Part shown: in pieces, positions 7,849 to 16,541 of the stretch | How the letters are laid out: every line of letters begins with the position of its first letter | Position numbering within the stretch: the first letter of the stretch is position 1 | NCBI RefSeq assembly: GCF_001650725.1 | Contig: NZ_LXVX01000011.1 | Span: 275,701-339,700 of the forward strand | Length of the DNA stretch: 64,000 nucleotides | DNA from: Sphingobium sp. TCM1 | GTDB lineage: Bacteria; Pseudomonadota; Alphaproteobacteria; Sphingomonadales; Sphingomonadaceae | Direction of reading: 5' to 3' | The notes under the pieces: model-generated | What the model saw: the letters and a program-made list of their open reading frames with translations, nothing else | Told to the model about the DNA's origin: nothing | The model's database searches: none | Program-made: the position numbers and the translations under genes

Positions 7849-9477
7849 ATGCCCTCGTCTGTCGTTCTCCGCCGCCTTCGGACGCTACTGCTAGCGGGGG
7901 GACTGGCGGCCGGAACAGCGGTGGCAGGCCCGGCACCGGGCGAGAAAGCCGACATCCTTATCCGAGGCGGCACCATCCATGATGGCGGCACCGGCGAACC
8001 CTATGTCGGCGATGTCGCGCTGAAGGGCGACCGGATCATCTATGTCGGCCGCGCCGCGCCCATGACGGCGGCGCAGGTGATCGACGCACGGGGCATGATC
8101 GTCGCCCCCGGCTTCATCGACGCCCATACCCATGCCGACAGCTTCATCCGCTCGCCCGACGCCGCGACGCGGGTCAATGCCGCCTGGCTGAACCAGGGGG
8201 TCAGCACCGTGATGATCGGCGTGGACGGTTTCGGCACGCCGGACGTCGGCGCGGATGCGGCGAAGCTGGAAGCGTCGGGGATCGGCACGAACATCGTGCC
8301 CTTCATCGGCTTTGGCGCGGTGCGGCAGCGGGTGTTGGGGCAGGATGCACGCCCCCCCCGGCCGAATGAACTGGACGCGATGAAGGCGCTGGTCGCCAAG
8401 GGCATGTGCGAGGGCGCAACCGGCTTTTCGGCCGGGCTTTTCTACCCGCCGCAGAGCTTCGCCAGGACGGAAGAGGTGGTGGCTGTTGCGCGGGAGGCGG
8501 CGATCCGGGGCGGCCTGTACGACACGCACCAGCGCGACGAGTCCAGCTATTCCATCGGTTTGCTGGGATCGGTGAAGGAAGCCATCGCCATCGGCCGGCA
8601 AGCGGTAATGCCGGTCCATTTCGCGCATCTCAAGGCGCTGGGCGTGGATGTGCAGGGCCAGGCGCCTGCGGTGATCGCGGAAATCGAGGCTGCGCGGAAG
8701 GCCGGGCAGGATGTGACGGCCGACCAATATCCCTGGCTGGCATCGGGATCGAGCCTGGACGCATCGCTTCTGCCGGGCTGGGCGGTGGATGGCGGCGGCG
8801 CGGCGCTGGTCCGGCGGCTGGACGATCCTGCGACGCTGACGAAGATTCGGGATGAGATGCAGAATAATCTGCGGCGGCGCGGCGGTGCGAAGGCGCTGCT
8901 GTTGATCGCTCAGGGCTTCCCCTGGACCGGCCGGACGCTGGAGCAGGTGGCGGCCGAGTGGCAAGTCGATCCGCGCGATGCGGCGCTGCGCATCATTCGC
9001 CAGAGCATCGAGTCCAGCGAACCGGGAAAGAAGGGCAAGGGCACGGCCGTCGCCTCCTTCAACATGGCGCAGGCCGATGTCGACCTGCTGATGAAGCAGC
9101 CCTGGGTCGTGACCTCCTCGGACGGGTCCGATGGGCACCCCCGCATGTTCGCGACCTTCCCCGAAAAATATGTCCAATATGTCCGGGACCGGAAGGTCAT
9201 CAGCCTCCAGGCCTTCGTTCGTCAGTCGACGGGATTGACTGCGGACATCTACAAGCTCGACCGTCGCGGCTATCTGAAGCCGGGCTATCATGCCGATGTG
9301 GTGGTGATCGACCCCGCCCATTATGCCCCGCGCGCGGACTATGTGCATCCGCGCGAACTGAGCGTTGGCGTAGCCAGGCTGTTCGTGAACGGCCAGTTGG
9401 CGGTCAGCGACAGCCAGGCGACCGGCGCGACGGCGGGTCGGGCATTGCTGCGGCCTCGGCCGACGGCCTGCCCTTGA
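7849..9477 (+). CDS. Exported N-acyl-D-amino-acid deacylase (D-aminoacylase) family amidohydrolase
   Basis: This enzyme hydrolyses the amide bond of N-acyl-D-amino acids with active-site zinc. It has 542 residues from ATG 7849, which follows AAGGA at 7835-7839; the upstream ATG 7810 would place a polar stretch before the signal peptide and is less likely. Residues 1-26 (basic start, LLLAGGLAAGTAVAG) look like a signal peptide, so the enzyme should be periplasmic. The amidohydrolase-3 landmarks are HTHAD at residues 93-97, GMCEGATGFSAGL, DTHQRDES, HFAHLK and SSDGSDGHPR. It is divergent from the LysR gene of the D-glutamate cluster and shares its operator type. It could therefore release D-Glu or other D-amino acids for the symporter and DgcN. 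The exact acyl donor is unknown. Confidence 0.85.
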   Translation: MPSSVVLRRLRTLLLAGGLAAGTAVAGPAPGEKADILIRGGTIHDGGTGEPYVGDVALKGDRIIYVGRAAPMTAAQVIDARGMIVAPGFIDAHTHADSFIRSPDAATRVNAAWLNQGVSTVMIGVDGFGTPDVGADAAKLEASGIGTNIVPFIGFGAVRQRVLGQDARPPRPNELDAMKALVAKGMCEGATGFSAGLFYPPQSFARTEEVVAVAREAAIRGGLYDTHQRDESSYSIGLLGSVKEAIAIGRQAVMPVHFAHLKALGVDVQGQAPAVIAEIEAARKAGQDVTADQYPWLASGSSLDASLLPGWAVDGGGAALVRRLDDPATLTKIRDEMQNNLRRRGGAKALLLIAQGFPWTGRTLEQVAAEWQVDPRDAALRIIRQSIESSEPGKKGKGTAVASFNMAQADVDLLMKQPWVVTSSDGSDGHPRMFATFPEKYVQYVRDRKVISLQAFVRQSTGLTADIYKLDRRGYLKPGYHADVVVIDPAHYAPRADYVHPRELSVGVARLFVNGQLAVSDSQATGATAGRALLRPRPTACP

Positions 9478-9644
9478 GGGTGTGAAATCACTCAACAACG
9501 GTCGGTAAAGTTTTAGCAAGGGTGGCACGATTGCCGGGGCTGCGGCGGAGCCGATACCTATCCCCCACCCTGCAAATAAATTGCGACCCATTGTACCCAT
9601 TTCCGGCACATCCTCGTGCCTTATCCATAATTAACCCCAATTCG

Positions 9645-9700
9645 GAATATTTCATATCCTGCTCGCAACGATTCTGTGCGAAAAGGATGGAAGAATATTC
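9645..9700 (+). other. Long imperfect hairpin in the AT-rich leader of the PHB-depolymerase gene
   Basis: The 299 bp between 9478 and 9776 contain no gene but are noticeably AT-rich. Three complementary blocks nest around one loop: GAATATT 9645-9651 with AATATTC 9694-9700, ATCCT 9656-9660 with AGGAT 9684-9688, and TCGCA 9663-9667 with TGCGA 9677-9681. If transcribed this would form a stem of three helices about 75 bases upstream of the start codon. It might be a leader RNA or a protein-binding palindrome; no known riboswitch class is recognised. Confidence 0.35.
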
Positions 9701-9776
9701 ATAAGAAACGGATGTGAGAGGGCGTGAAGGGCGATTCGTCTATTCATGAAAATTTATAGATATTTAGGAGGCAATC

Positions 9777-10787
9777 ATGCGTATTGGCCGACTAACCCTG
9801 TCGTTTCTTTCGATTTTCGTTCTCCTTGCTCCGCAAGGTGTATCCGCTGCGGAAAAACTGCCCGCACTGGGCGCCGATCCAGCCCGAATTTCGATTTCGG
9901 GCCTGTCGTCCGGCGCCTTCATGGCGGTGCAATATGATGTCGCCTTCTCCGCCAGCACCATCGGCGTGGGCGTGGTTGCTGGCGGTCCCTATAATTGCGT
10001 CTATGTCAATCTGGGCGGAATCTACACCTGCATGCAGGGGGCGCCTGTCGGGCAATCGTCCTACCAGGCTGCGGTCGGCTTTGCCGGCCTGGGTCAGATT
10101 GATCCGGTCAATCACATTGCCGGTCAGAAAATCTATCTGTTCAGTGGCACCCAGGACACTACCGTCAGGCAATCGGTGATGGACGCGGTGCATGATTTTT
10201 ATCGAGCGGCGAACGTGCCGGCGAGCAGCATCCAATATGTCAAGGGAACCGCGGCCGGCCATGCGTTCATCTCGGACGATTTCGGCAATGGCTGCGCCAT
10301 CACCCAGGCGCCGTTCGTCAACGAATGCACCGTGGCCGGCGCGCTCTACGACCAGCCGGCGGCGATCCTGACTCAGATCTACGGGCCGCTGAAACCCAAG
10401 GCCACGAGCCTGTCTTCCTCGCCGATAGCGTTCGATCAGGCTCAGTTCGCCGGTGCGCTGAGCGGCATGGCGCCCTCGGGCTATCTCTATGTCCCCAAAA
10501 GCTGCCAGCAAAGCGCCGCGAAATGCGCGGTGCATGTCGTTTTCCATGGCTGCCTCCAGAGCGCGGACGCGGTCGGCGACGCAGTCTATGGCAAGCTGGG
10601 TTATAATGAATGGGCGGATAGCAACGGCATCATCATCCTCTATCCGCAGGTCGACAAGAGCAGCATTCCCTTCAATCCGCAGGGGTGCTGGGACTGGTGG
10701 GGCTATAGTGGGCTGAACTTCCAGACGAAGGGCGGCGCGCAGCTTTCGGCGGTCCACGCCATGGTCCAGCAACTGGTCAGCCAATAG
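9777..10787 (+). CDS. Exported poly(3-hydroxybutyrate) depolymerase-like esterase
   Basis: This 336-residue alpha/beta hydrolase belongs to the extracellular PHB depolymerase type with the lipase box near the N-terminus. A signal peptide covers residues 1-24. The nucleophile is Ser45 in SGLSSGAF, Asp comes from FSGTQDTTV and His from GTAAGHAF; the later VVFHGC and NPQGCWDWWGYSG segments are also family features, probably forming the oxyanion hole and a disulfide. It lacks the separate linker and substrate-binding domains of many PHB depolymerases, so it may act on short polyesters or oligomers. The strong ribosome binding site TTAGGAGG precedes ATG 9777. The gene stands alone, with its own AT-rich promoter region and a terminator downstream. 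Confidence 0.85.
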   Translation: MRIGRLTLSFLSIFVLLAPQGVSAAEKLPALGADPARISISGLSSGAFMAVQYDVAFSASTIGVGVVAGGPYNCVYVNLGGIYTCMQGAPVGQSSYQAAVGFAGLGQIDPVNHIAGQKIYLFSGTQDTTVRQSVMDAVHDFYRAANVPASSIQYVKGTAAGHAFISDDFGNGCAITQAPFVNECTVAGALYDQPAAILTQIYGPLKPKATSLSSSPIAFDQAQFAGALSGMAPSGYLYVPKSCQQSAAKCAVHVVFHGCLQSADAVGDAVYGKLGYNEWADSNGIIILYPQVDKSSIPFNPQGCWDWWGYSGLNFQTKGGAQLSAVHAMVQQLVSQ

Positions 10788-10811
10788 CATCCGCGACATT
10801 GGCCGACGAAA

Positions 10812-10848
10812 AAGGGGGTGGAGAGGCCTATTGCTCCTCCACCCCCTT
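10812..10848. terminator. Strong hairpin terminator between convergent genes
   Basis: AAGGGGGTGGAG (10812-10823) and CTCCACCCCCTT (10837-10848) form a perfect 12-bp stem with a 13-base loop. On the minus strand the stem is followed by TTTTTC, so it is a good intrinsic terminator for the TonB receptor; it can also stop plus-strand transcription from the esterase gene. Confidence 0.8.
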
Positions 10849-10863
10849 GTCCTTTGCCTCGCT

Positions 10864-13740
10864 TCAGTTGGTCTTGAAGCGCACGCCCACGCGGAAGGCG
10901 CGACCCAACAGGTCGCTGAAGGTCGAATTGGCCGACAGGCCGCTTTCTGGCAGCAGGATCGGATCCTTGTCGAACAGGTTGGTGATGTTGAAGAACAACT
11001 GACCGTCGGACCCGCCAACCTTGATCTTCGCGGTGAAGTTGAGGTCGGTGTAGAATGTACCGTCGATATGGTTGCTGTTGATCGTCGGATTGGCCGCGGT
11101 GCTGGTCGGGCAGGCCGACGTGCAGACGACATAGGTGTTGTTGTAGGTCCCCGAACTGACGCCGCGCCCGACCGCGGTGATCGAGTAGCTCGGCGTGTCG
11201 AAGGTCGCCGACAGGCGGAAGATCCACTCCGGCGTGCCGCTGGTCTGCCCGCTATTCTGGCCGACCGTGTCGACCGCCACAGACACGCCGTTGTCGACGA
11301 GGTTTTCCAGATAGTTGGTCGCGGTGCCGCGCAAGGTCAGGTTGCTGGAACTGCTGTTGAATATCTGGTCGAGCGGGACGCGGTAGCTGGCTTCATAGTC
11401 GATGCCGCGCACCTTGACCTTGGCGAAGTTGAAGGGGCTGGCCGAAACGAAATAGTCGCGCACGCCATCCGGATCGGGGACGATGGCATCGCAGAAGGAT
11501 TGCAGTCCTTCGGTGCAGCGGCGGGCGATGTCGTCGGCGAAGAACTGGCTGATCGCATCTGACACCTTGGTGCGGAACCAGTCGACCGAGAAGGAGAATC
11601 CCGGCAGGAAGCGGGGTTGCAGCACGGCGCCGAGCGTCAGCGTATCGGCCTTTTCCGGCTTCAGCGCCAGATTTCCGGTAGTCAGTTCGCGGAAGGTCGC
11701 GCCGGCATATTGGCCATAAGCCGACCCGGTGCTGAATGTGTTGGTGCGCGACGTGCCCGACTGGAACAGTTCGTTGAGGTTGGGCGCGCGAATGTCGCGT
11801 GAGCGGGTGCCGCGCAGGCGAATGTCGTCGATCGGCTGCCAGGTCAGGCCGGCCTTCCAGGTCGTCACCGTGCCGGAGGTGGAATAATCGGTCACGCGCG
11901 CCGCGCCGTTGAATTCCGCGCCCAGGCCCAGGGGCACGACCGTTTCCAGATAGGCTTCCTTGACATTGTAGCTGCCGAAGGTGGGACGGAAATTGCCGAC
12001 CGACCAGCCGCTCTGATATTCGATCGGGACATAGCCCGAAACCTCTTCCTTGCGATATTCGCCGCCCACTGCGACGCTGACATCGCCGGCCCAGGTGGCA
12101 AAGGGCGTCATGGACAGGTTGACGCCCGCCACCGTCTGCTTGAACCGTTGGTCGCGATAGGGATCGCCCAGCACCCATTCGACCGCCGCCGGATTCGCGA
12201 CGCCGACGCCGAGGCGGTTCAGCGGAATGCAGCCATTGGTCGGGCTGGTCAGGGTGGACCGGCAGACGATCGTGCCCGCCGCCACGCCCAGCGCATTGCC
12301 CGCCGGGGCGAACACGGCGTCGGTCGCCAGGGCCAGGCGCGACGTGTTCATGATGTCGCGCAGCAGTTCATGCGTGTCGGTCTGGCCATATTGGGCATAG
12401 GCATCCCATATCGCCTTGTTGCCGAACATCTGGAATTCACCGCCCGCACCGATGGTGTAGCGCTGCACCTCGCGGCTGCTGTTGTTCTTGCGATAGGGCA
12501 TATCGGCTGCCGACGTGCCCAGCGTGACGTTCGTCACGCCCGCCAGCGCGGCGCTGCCCAGCGCCTGGATCAGATAGGCATTGTCGGCGGTCAGGGTGAA
12601 GGTCGCCGCCTGCGGCCCGGAATTGAACAGCGTCTTGTTCCAGTTGTAGGACGCTTCGCCATAGACCCCGATCCAGTCGGCCAGTTCGTAGCTGAGGCGG
12701 CCATAGACGCCGCGCCGATCGTCCGTGGCGTCGAGGCCGATGCGACGCGATGTGTCGTTGATCGCCCAGTCGCCGCCGACCGTCTGCGAACTGTCGGTCA
12801 GCGAACCGAACTGATATTGCCGCGCGACGCCGCCTTGGTCGAAATAGGTGCCGCGCAGCGCTGTCGATCCGCCGACCTGCGAGCGGATGATGCTGCCGGG
12901 CGTGGCGTTCCATGTGCCCGCGCCGCGAACCACCAGATTGGCCGGGCCGCCAGCGGCAATGGCGGCTGCGGTATTCGCCACGGTCCGATACCCTAGCTGG
13001 TTCCAGTCGCGATCCACTTCGAAAATGCCGTCGCGATGGGCATATTCGCCAGCCAGAAGGATGCGGCCGCGCCCGCCGGCGAAGCTCTTGCCCACCGCGC
13101 CGGAGAAGCTGTAGTTGAAGCCGTCACCCTTGTCGGTGATGCCGCTGTCGGCCTCCACCTTGATGCCTTCGAACGTCTTGTCGAGCACATAGTTGACGAC
13201 GCCGGCGACGGCGTCGGAGCCATAGGCGGCCGAAGCGCCGCCGGTCACGATCTCGACGCTCTTCACCAGCGACTGGGGGAAGGTGTTGATATCGACCAGC
13301 CCGGTGATGGTCGATCCGACCGAGCGGCGGCCGTCGAGCAGCACGAGCGTACGCACCTCACCCAGATTGCGAAGGTTCATCGTGTTGACGCCCGCCAGAC
13401 CCGAACTGATCGCGAGCCGTGAGTTGGACGGACGGGTGCTGCCCGCCAGCGCCGGGATCTGATTGACAAAGTCGGCGATATTATTGGTCGGCGACTGGTT
13501 CTCTATGTCCTCCTGCGTCATGACTGTCAGAGGGGTAGGAGACTGGAAGCCGTTGCGGATGATGCGGGTGCCGGTGACGACGATCTGGCTGTCGGGCGCA
13601 TCCGCTTCGACGCCCTGCTGCGGGGCGGCCGAATCCTGCGCCAGGGCGGGCGCGCCATGGACCAGAGCCAGCGCGGTCATCGCCAGACCAAGGCCGTGCG
13701 AGCGGCCGAACGACCGACGAATTCGCCTGAAATCACGCAT
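10864..13740 (-). CDS. TonB-dependent outer-membrane receptor, substrate unknown
   Basis: This is a 958-residue receptor from ATG 13740 (MRDFRRIRRSFGRSHGLGLA). The next upstream in-frame start would give a signal peptide with an implausible extension. After the leader (cleavage near PALAQ) comes the plug domain beginning IVVTGTRIIRNGFQSPTPL, with LVLLDGRRSVGS and VEIVTGGASAAYGSDAVAGVVNY, then the long 22-strand barrel ending in FRVGVRFKTN. It belongs to the sphingomonad/Caulobacter type with large extracellular loops, which import peptides, sugars or complexes and not only siderophores. It is divergent from a Tat-exported penicillin-acylase-family amidase, so an N-acylated compound is a possible substrate; this is inference. 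Confidence 0.88.
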   Translation of the reverse strand: MRDFRRIRRSFGRSHGLGLAMTALALVHGAPALAQDSAAPQQGVEADAPDSQIVVTGTRIIRNGFQSPTPLTVMTQEDIENQSPTNNIADFVNQIPALAGSTRPSNSRLAISSGLAGVNTMNLRNLGEVRTLVLLDGRRSVGSTITGLVDINTFPQSLVKSVEIVTGGASAAYGSDAVAGVVNYVLDKTFEGIKVEADSGITDKGDGFNYSFSGAVGKSFAGGRGRILLAGEYAHRDGIFEVDRDWNQLGYRTVANTAAAIAAGGPANLVVRGAGTWNATPGSIIRSQVGGSTALRGTYFDQGGVARQYQFGSLTDSSQTVGGDWAINDTSRRIGLDATDDRRGVYGRLSYELADWIGVYGEASYNWNKTLFNSGPQAATFTLTADNAYLIQALGSAALAGVTNVTLGTSAADMPYRKNNSSREVQRYTIGAGGEFQMFGNKAIWDAYAQYGQTDTHELLRDIMNTSRLALATDAVFAPAGNALGVAAGTIVCRSTLTSPTNGCIPLNRLGVGVANPAAVEWVLGDPYRDQRFKQTVAGVNLSMTPFATWAGDVSVAVGGEYRKEEVSGYVPIEYQSGWSVGNFRPTFGSYNVKEAYLETVVPLGLGAEFNGAARVTDYSTSGTVTTWKAGLTWQPIDDIRLRGTRSRDIRAPNLNELFQSGTSRTNTFSTGSAYGQYAGATFRELTTGNLALKPEKADTLTLGAVLQPRFLPGFSFSVDWFRTKVSDAISQFFADDIARRCTEGLQSFCDAIVPDPDGVRDYFVSASPFNFAKVKVRGIDYEASYRVPLDQIFNSSSSNLTLRGTATNYLENLVDNGVSVAVDTVGQNSGQTSGTPEWIFRLSATFDTPSYSITAVGRGVSSGTYNNTYVVCTSACPTSTAANPTINSNHIDGTFYTDLNFTAKIKVGGSDGQLFFNITNLFDKDPILLPESGLSANSTFSDLLGRAFRVGVRFKTN

Positions 13741-14148
13741 GTACAGAACCCCCTTGTCACGGGACAGGGCTGCGCGCAGTGATTGCACGCGCGGCGTCAG
13801 AGCGCCGATCTGGCCCGACCCTTCCCTTCACCACATGACCGCAGGGCGGGCTCAAGCCTTCTGCCGATCCCCGCCCTGCCGTCATCACGATCCCCGCCGC
13901 GCCCCTCACTTGACGGGGGCAGACGCCGGTTCCATGACGGGGAGGTTACAGGGTGGTCGCGGCTGGTCAATAGATTTGGTATTACTTTGATCGTATAAAG
14001 GTATAGCCTGAGGGAATGGCGGCGAACCGCGACGGCCATCACGCTGGTTGATAGCTTGCAGTTATGGGCGCTGGGCGGCTTGCTATATGTGCGGCCGGCC
14101 ATCCTGCGATAATCGTCGCATAACAATCCCCTAGTCAAGGAGGCTGAG
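13741..14148. promoter_or_regulatory. Divergent promoter region, TonB receptor / penicillin acylase
   Basis: These 408 bp carry no gene. An AT-rich core at about 13968-14065 holds ATTTGGTATT (13974-13983), a 10-mer also present in front of nagB-II (22426-22435), and ATAGC-TTGCA-GTTAT (14051-14065), an imperfect T-N11-A LysR-type box resembling the dgc operators. Both are suggestive only. A consensus -35/-10 pair could not be fixed. Confidence 0.35.
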
Positions 14149-16530
14149 TTGATTCAGCGTCGAGCGTTTCTTCTGGCCTCCGTGGCCGCCCTGGCCCTGC
14201 CGGGCAAGGTGATGGCGAAGTCGCTGGTCAAGGGCGGCAAGGCCTCGCAGCTCCGGGCGAAAGGGGCGAGGGCGCCGATCGAGATCATCGAGGACGAGCT
14301 GGGCGTGCCCCATGTGCGGGCACGGTCGCCGCATGACGCCTATTTCGGGCAAGGCTATCTGGTGGCGCGCGACCGGCTGTTCCAGATCGACATGGAGTAT
14401 CGCCGCGACATGGGGCGCATGGCCGAAGCCTTCGGCCCACGTTTCGTGGCGGCGGACAAGGCGGCGCGGCTGTTCCTCTATCGCGGCGACATTGACGCGG
14501 AACTGGCGGCATTGCCGCCCGGCGTGCTGGACTGTGCAAAGGGCTATGTCGCCGGCGTGAATGCGCGGATCTCCGAACTGGCGGCCGATCCGACGCAACT
14601 GCCGCTCGAATATGGGATATTGAACCTTCAGCCGCTGCGCTGGGACGTGCGCGACCTGGTGCGCAACAGGGGCATCGGCATGGGCGATGCCGATGATGAG
14701 GTGCGCCGCGCGCAGATGCAGGCGCTAGGGCTGCTGGATGCGGATCAGTTGATGGCGCCGCTGCGCCCGGCCTGGTCATTCACCGTGCCGGAGGGGCTGG
14801 ACTGCGCTGCGGTGAGCGATGCGGATTTGGGAATATTGGACCCATCGGCGCGGCCCGTGCCCTTTGACGCCATCCAGGAGGCATCGCTCGATCGTGCCGA
14901 GCGCCGCGCCGATCGTTTTGCCCAGGGCAGCAATGCCTGGACGATCGCGCCGTCCCGCAGCGCGACCGGGCGACCGATCCTTGCCAACGATCCGCATCTG
15001 GGCATCGGCGGATTCAGTCCCCGCCACATGGTCCATCTGACCGCGCCGGGGCTGGACGTGATCGGTGCGGGGGCACCCGGCCTGCCGGGCATCATGCAGG
15101 GGCACACCGATCGCTTCGCCTTCGGCCGGACCAATTTCCACATCGACCAGACAGACCTGTTCATCCTGCGCACCGACAAGGACGATCCGGAGCGATACTG
15201 GCACAAGGGGCGATGGAGGCGGTTCGAGACGTTCGAGGACGAGATTGCGGTCAAGGACGGGCCGGCGCAGCGCGTGAGCTTGCGTTATGCGCAGGGGCGG
15301 CCGATCGTGGCGCAGGACGCAGCGCGCCAGCGGGCCAGCGCATTCGCCACGGTCAGCATGTTGCCCGGCGCCAACATGCGCTTCGCGATCATCGCGATCA
15401 ACCTGGCGAGGGACTGGACGTCGCTGCGGCAGGCGTTCAAAATCCATGTGTCGCCGACCAATTTCCATTATGCCGATGTGGACGGCAATACCGGGTGGCA
15501 GACGATCGGCTTCACCCCCCGGCGGCCCCGGCATGACGGGCTGTTCCCGGCGCCGGGCGACGGCGATTTCGACTGGACGGGCATCATGCCGGTCGAGGAG
15601 ATGCCCCATGTATACAACCCCAAGGAAGGCTGGTTCGCGTCGGCCAACCAGTTGAACATTCCTCCCGACTATCCCCACGCCAGCAACGTCATCAGCTTCG
15701 ACTGGAGCGACCCCTTCCGCTACGACCGCATTTCCGACGTGCTGCGCAGCCAGCCCAGGCATCGCATCGAGGACAGCATCGCGCTCCAGCATGATGTTCG
15801 GTCGCTTCCGGCGCGCGCGCTCATGAAGCTGATCCCGGACAAGCTGCTGCCGGCGGCCGCTCCGGCCGCGGCGATGCTCAAGCGCTGGGATTGCGGGCTG
15901 GAGGCCGACAGCGCGGCAGCCTTGCTTTATGAAATGGTGATGCCGGAATTGCAGGCGGGCTTCCGCGATCTCGTCGTACCCGCCGCCGCGCGCGAGTTCA
16001 TACCGTCGGTCAACCTGTTCGAGATGCTGCGTATTCTCGCGACACCGGACAAGCGCCTCGGTCCGGTGCCGAATCTGGCGCGCGACGCGCTGATCGAGCG
16101 GTCGCTGGTGGCGGGTTGGAACAAGGCGCTGGAGCAGGGCGGTCCCGATCCGGCGCAATGGCGCTGGGGCGACCTGCACCGGGTCACGATCGCCCATCCG
16201 CTCTCGTCGCTGCCGGGGATCGGTGCGGCCTTCCCCAAAATCGACGGCGGCCGGTCGGGCGGCGACGGCTATACGCCGATGGCGCGCGGCTTCAATGGGA
16301 AGCGGGGCTATCAGGTGTCGCACGGTGCCAGCTATCTGCTGGTGGCGGATGTCGGCGCGTGGGACAATAGCCGCTTCCTGCTGCTGCCCGGCCAGTCGGG
16401 CGACCCTCGCTCGGCGCGCTATCGCGACTTCTATCCGCGCTGGGTGGCGGGCGAGATGCAGCCGCTCTGGTTCAGCCGGGAGGCGGTGGATCGACACGCG
16501 GCCGGGCGGATGGAGATTGTGCCGGCGTGA
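14149..16530 (+). CDS. Penicillin acylase family (Ntn-hydrolase) amidase, Tat-exported
   Basis: This is a 793-residue precursor of an N-terminal-nucleophile amidase of the penicillin G/aculeacin/AHL acylase family. It is normally cut autocatalytically into alpha and beta subunits, with the new N-terminal serine as nucleophile. Here the cleavage site is QG|SNAWTIAPS with Ser261 as the nucleophile. The TTG start at 14149 is supported by AAGGAGG at 14137-14143, six bases upstream, and by the Tat-type leader MIQRRAFLLASVAALALPG that it begins. The enzyme should therefore be exported folded to the periplasm. Likely substrates are N-acyl amino acids, N-acyl-homoserine lactones or amide-linked lipids. 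It is divergent from a TonB receptor, and the convergent dacB stop is 11 bp downstream. Confidence 0.88.
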   Translation: MIQRRAFLLASVAALALPGKVMAKSLVKGGKASQLRAKGARAPIEIIEDELGVPHVRARSPHDAYFGQGYLVARDRLFQIDMEYRRDMGRMAEAFGPRFVAADKAARLFLYRGDIDAELAALPPGVLDCAKGYVAGVNARISELAADPTQLPLEYGILNLQPLRWDVRDLVRNRGIGMGDADDEVRRAQMQALGLLDADQLMAPLRPAWSFTVPEGLDCAAVSDADLGILDPSARPVPFDAIQEASLDRAERRADRFAQGSNAWTIAPSRSATGRPILANDPHLGIGGFSPRHMVHLTAPGLDVIGAGAPGLPGIMQGHTDRFAFGRTNFHIDQTDLFILRTDKDDPERYWHKGRWRRFETFEDEIAVKDGPAQRVSLRYAQGRPIVAQDAARQRASAFATVSMLPGANMRFAIIAINLARDWTSLRQAFKIHVSPTNFHYADVDGNTGWQTIGFTPRRPRHDGLFPAPGDGDFDWTGIMPVEEMPHVYNPKEGWFASANQLNIPPDYPHASNVISFDWSDPFRYDRISDVLRSQPRHRIEDSIALQHDVRSLPARALMKLIPDKLLPAAAPAAAMLKRWDCGLEADSAAALLYEMVMPELQAGFRDLVVPAAAREFIPSVNLFEMLRILATPDKRLGPVPNLARDALIERSLVAGWNKALEQGGPDPAQWRWGDLHRVTIAHPLSSLPGIGAAFPKIDGGRSGGDGYTPMARGFNGKRGYQVSHGASYLLVADVGAWDNSRFLLLPGQSGDPRSARYRDFYPRWVAGEMQPLWFSREAVDRHAAGRMEIVPA

Positions 16531-16541
16531 TCTGACGAGGG

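Noticed and set aside
7891..9609. Open frame of about 572 codons on the minus strand
   Set aside because: Antisense to the D-aminoacylase gene; the plus-strand product has complete family motifs and this one has none.
14776..16497. Open frame of about 573 codons on the minus strand
   Set aside because: Antisense to the penicillin-acylase-family gene, whose Tat leader, Ser261 cleavage site and start are convincing.
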